Assembly: GCA_913041075.1 (NCBI GenBank)
Contig: CAJWGZ010000044.1
Location: 1-8,774 of the forward strand
Source: an uncultured Fidelibacterota bacterium
Lineage (GTDB): Bacteria > Fidelibacterota > Marinisomatia > Marinisomatales > TCS55
Reading direction: 5' to 3'
Length of the DNA stretch: 8,774 nt
Shown here: one piece after another, positions 6,568 to 8,774 of the stretch
Numbering within the stretch: the first letter of the stretch is position 1
Layout of the letters: the number at the start of each line of letters is the position of its first letter
Program-made: the position numbers and the translations under genes
Notes under the pieces: model-generated
What the model was told of the DNA's origin: nothing
The model's input: only the letters and a program-made list of their open reading frames with translations
Database searches by the model: none

Positions 6568-8658
6568 ATGGAAACTTTCCATAATATTGGCACTTCTACA
6601 GACTGGATCGTAATGGTCGTTTATTTTTTGACTATCATGCTGTTCGGTACATATTTTGGCCGGTATACAAAGGATACGTCTGATTTCTTTTTTGGCGGTC
6701 GGCGGTTTAGCTGGTGGCTTATCACTATGTCGATAGTAGCCACTGGTGTAGGCAGTCATAGTTTTGTAAAATATTCAGCCAAAGGGTTTGAACATGGTTT
6801 CAGTTCATCTATGACGTATCTGAACGATTGGTTTTTCGTTCCTTTTTTCATGTTTGGCTGGTTACCGATCATTGTCTATTCCAAAGTGCGCTCAATTCCT
6901 GAATATTTTGAAAAAAGATTTAATCCATCAGCAAGATTTCTAGCTACTGTACTGCTCCTACTCTATATGATTGGGTATATTGGCATTGGCTTTTTAACAC
7001 TGGGTAAAGCAGTTATTCCGATGCTGCCAGAGGCATTTTATATTTTTGGAACTACCCTGGATGTTACACTGATGCGCGCTATTGTTGTGATAGCTATTAT
7101 TACAGGTGTGTACATCACATTTGGGGGTCAAACTGCAGTCATATTTACAGATCTTCTGCAGGGATTTATTCTGATATTTGCAGGTTTTATGTTATTCGCT
7201 ATTGGTATCGCCTATGTAGGGGGTGGTCAGGCATTTTGGGATCTTTTACCTACTACATGGAAGTTCCCCCTCGCGAATTTTAATGAGCCCTCCAGTTTTA
7301 ATTTTGTCGGAATATTCTGGCAAGATGCTGTAGCGGGCTCAGTTGGGTTTCTTTTTATGAATCAAGGTTTACTGATGAGATTTATGGCCTGCAAAAGTGT
7401 GAACGAAGGCCGCAAAGCAGCAGCTATGAATATTTTATTTGTATTACCGTTATCGGCTATTGTGGTAGGAAGCGCCGGTTGGTTAGGGAAGGCAATATCT
7501 GCTCTGAGTCCCGATATTATAAGTCCCAACACTAGTCCTGATGAAATCTTTGTTGTTGTGGCTAGTATTGTTACGAGGCCGGGTGTATTTGGTTTTGTTA
7601 TGGCGGCACTTACAGCAGCATTGATGTCTACAGTGGACACACTAATCAATGCCACCGCAGCTATATTTGTAAATGATGTCTATCGTCCATTAATGAAATA
7701 TTTTCAAAAAAGTCATGATGACAAAAAAGCAAGAGACAAAGCTGAACTTTTTGCTGCTAGGTTGACATCGATTGCTATTACTGCAACAGGTGTGTTATCT
7801 GTATTAGCTTTTGTACAATTTCCTACTGTCTATGAGGCACATGGGTATTTTCATTCAACTCTCACACCACCATTGGTTGTGGCGATATTTATGGGTGTGT
7901 TCTGGAAGAGATTTTCACCAGCAGGTGTTATCACCACATTTTTGGGAGGGGTGGCACTTATGATTTTAGGGGCTAGGTATCCAGAGATATTTATTGCCCC
8001 ATTTGATCATGGTATTGAAATGAACCCCAATCGTCCCTATTCTTATATTCGGGCTTTATATAATCTGGTTGTATGTATAGGTGTTGGTTTCTTTGTAACC
8101 TACACATCCAATATGCAAAACCGGTTTATTACTTGGGTAAGAAATGCCAATAATGGACAACTGATTATGATACTGATAACTATATTTGCTACACTCGCAT
8201 TTTTCCTGCTGGTTTTTGGTATAACTACGTTTGAATTATTCTACCCTGTTATCGTTATCTTGTTTGTACCATTGATTGTTACCTATTTTGGACATTATGA
8301 TGAAGAATTAGGTACAAATGGTCTTACTGTTTGGTCTATTGCTGCTGCAAAGGCAGCATTTAAAGGTTCAACTCCGAATGAACTAGTAGGAGAAAAAGTA
8401 GAAGTACATTTTAAACTACTGGACAATGATATTGATAAAGTATTGTTTTCTAAAAATGATCTTTCGCAAATGAGAGCTAAAGTTGGTGATCTTGTGTACC
8501 TATCAGATAAACGAAAATGGTTGGGAGGCTTAAAGTCCATCCATTCAGAATACGGTGAACCACATGATGAGGAAGGTATTGTATATATAAACAGGGATCA
8601 CGTGGATCATGGTCTTTTTGATGAAGGAAGATCTTTAATTGCCGAAAAGGAAATGTAG
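6568..8658 (+). CDS. Sodium:solute symporter family (SSS) transporter with C-terminal cytoplasmic extension
   Basis: A 696-residue inner-membrane transporter, expected to move an organic solute using the sodium gradient. The first helix (12-31) is followed by the family hallmark FFFGGRRFSWWLITMSIVATGVGS (core 40-62). An MSTVDT stretch (353-358) inside AALMSTVDTLINATAAIF corresponds to the helix-8 region whose Ser/Thr pair binds sodium in vSGLT. About 14 hydrophobic segments run to residue 573. SSS proteins are often 480-580 residues; here roughly 574-696 is a charged soluble tail, with KVGDLVYLSD and EGIVYINRDHVDH suggesting a small beta domain. The substrate (sugar, amino acid, acetate, proline or other) cannot be read from the sequence. 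Translation is probably coupled to the small membrane protein 3 bases upstream, as no Shine-Dalgarno is visible. No terminator is evident after the stop. Confidence 0.9.
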   Translation: METFHNIGTSTDWIVMVVYFLTIMLFGTYFGRYTKDTSDFFFGGRRFSWWLITMSIVATGVGSHSFVKYSAKGFEHGFSSSMTYLNDWFFVPFFMFGWLPIIVYSKVRSIPEYFEKRFNPSARFLATVLLLLYMIGYIGIGFLTLGKAVIPMLPEAFYIFGTTLDVTLMRAIVVIAIITGVYITFGGQTAVIFTDLLQGFILIFAGFMLFAIGIAYVGGGQAFWDLLPTTWKFPLANFNEPSSFNFVGIFWQDAVAGSVGFLFMNQGLLMRFMACKSVNEGRKAAAMNILFVLPLSAIVVGSAGWLGKAISALSPDIISPNTSPDEIFVVVASIVTRPGVFGFVMAALTAALMSTVDTLINATAAIFVNDVYRPLMKYFQKSHDDKKARDKAELFAARLTSIAITATGVLSVLAFVQFPTVYEAHGYFHSTLTPPLVVAIFMGVFWKRFSPAGVITTFLGGVALMILGARYPEIFIAPFDHGIEMNPNRPYSYIRALYNLVVCIGVGFFVTYTSNMQNRFITWVRNANNGQLIMILITIFATLAFFLLVFGITTFELFYPVIVILFVPLIVTYFGHYDEELGTNGLTVWSIAAAKAAFKGSTPNELVGEKVEVHFKLLDNDIDKVLFSKNDLSQMRAKVGDLVYLSDKRKWLGGLKSIHSEYGEPHDEEGIVYINRDHVDHGLFDEGRSLIAEKEM

Positions 8659-8661
8659 CAA

Positions 8662-8692
8662 TTTGAACGAAGTTTAAATTAGTCTAAATTTG
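8662..8692 (+). promoter_or_regulatory. Bacteroidota-type promoter for tRNA-Asn
   Basis: TTTG (8662-8665) is followed after 19 bases by TAAATTTG (8685-8692), an exact fit to the TTTG / TAnnTTTG consensus of Bacteroidota primary-sigma promoters. Transcription would start near 8697-8700, about 20 bases before the tRNA. A sigma70 reading is also possible but poorer: TTGAAC 8663-8668, 16 bases, TAAATT 8685-8690. Confidence 0.55.
8671..8690. repeat. Tandem 10-base near-repeat in the tRNA promoter
   Basis: AGTTTAAATT (8671-8680) is followed immediately by AGTCTAAATT (8681-8690), differing at one base. The second copy provides most of the -10-type box. Confidence 0.5.
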
Positions 8693-8719
8693 CCGCGCTT
8701 ATTTTGATAAATCACCCAT

Positions 8720-8774
8720 TCCGGAGTAGCTCAGTTGGTAGAGCGAGTGGCTGTTAACCACCAGGTCGGGGGTT
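8720..8774 (+). tRNA. tRNA-Asn (anticodon GTT), 3' end cut off
   Basis: Bases 8720-8774 match tRNA positions 1-55. The acceptor strand is TCCGGAG, the D arm GCTC/GAGC has the loop AGTTGGTA, the anticodon loop is CTGTTAA with GTT at 8753-8755, and a five-base variable region and GGGGGTT opening the T arm follow. The last 20 or so bases, including the closing acceptor strand and any encoded CCA, lie beyond the window. The top pair of the anticodon stem would be A27-C43, a mismatch where E. coli tRNA-Asn has a weak G-U pair. It reads the asparagine codons AAC and AAU. Confidence 0.93.

Noticed and set aside
7362..7655. Minus-strand open frame of 97 codons inside the symporter gene, and other long minus-strand frames elsewhere.
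   Set aside because: They are antisense shadows of well-supported + strand genes, with no recognisable domain and low-complexity composition.
8671..8691. Hairpin terminator after the symporter.
   Set aside because: TTAG-T-CTAA has only a one-base centre, the arms are AT-only apart from one pair, and no following T-run fits. The promoter reading explains the region better.
1..8774. Mobile element, defence island, CRISPR array or integrated element at the tRNA.
   Set aside because: No transposase, integrase, direct repeats of a size suited to target duplication, or spacer-repeat array is present. The tRNA is cut by the edge, so integration downstream of it cannot be judged.

Overview
This is an AT-rich, gene-dense bacterial segment in which every gene is on the + strand. 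The likely source is a member of the FCB group (Bacteroidota or a relative such as Marinimicrobia or Ignavibacteria). Three things point there: an Ig-like-domain lipoprotein with the early Cys-x-x-x-x-Pro-Pro-Ser-Gly-Gly-Pro-Lys-Asp stretch typical of that group, weak or absent Shine-Dalgarno motifs at most starts, and a TTTG-N19-TAAATTTG element before the tRNA that fits the Bacteroidota promoter consensus. The phylum is an inference, not a proof.

Layout: bases 1-3681 hold four abutting genes. They are an sfsA homologue cut by the left edge, an Ig-like-domain lipoprotein, a short-form mannose-1-phosphate guanylyltransferase (manC type), and an 86-residue protein of unknown function. The first three overlap by 4 bases at each junction, and the fourth follows after 2 bases. 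A 92-base gap (3682-3773) then holds a good sigma70-like promoter overlapped by inverted repeats. It leads into a second run, 3774-8658: an elongation factor G paralogue with altered GTPase motifs, a HIT-family nucleotide hydrolase/transferase, a 69-residue two-helix membrane protein, and a 696-residue sodium:solute symporter with a soluble C-terminal tail of about 120 residues. These genes are also joined by 1-base overlaps or a 3-base gap. A 61-base spacer with a Bacteroidota-like promoter precedes a tRNA-Asn (anticodon GTT), which the right edge truncates.

How the genes relate: most are housekeeping or envelope functions that share transcripts rather than one pathway. The convincing functional pair is the small membrane protein and the symporter, which looks like a two-component transporter. 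The EF-G paralogue probably modifies translation rather than acting as the main translocase, since the canonical GTPase residues have changed and no ribosomal-protein or EF-Tu genes sit beside it. I see no mobile element, CRISPR array, toxin-antitoxin pair or defence island, and no clearly new multi-gene system. The most interesting leads are the altered EF-G, the symporter with its small partner, and the symporter tail domain.
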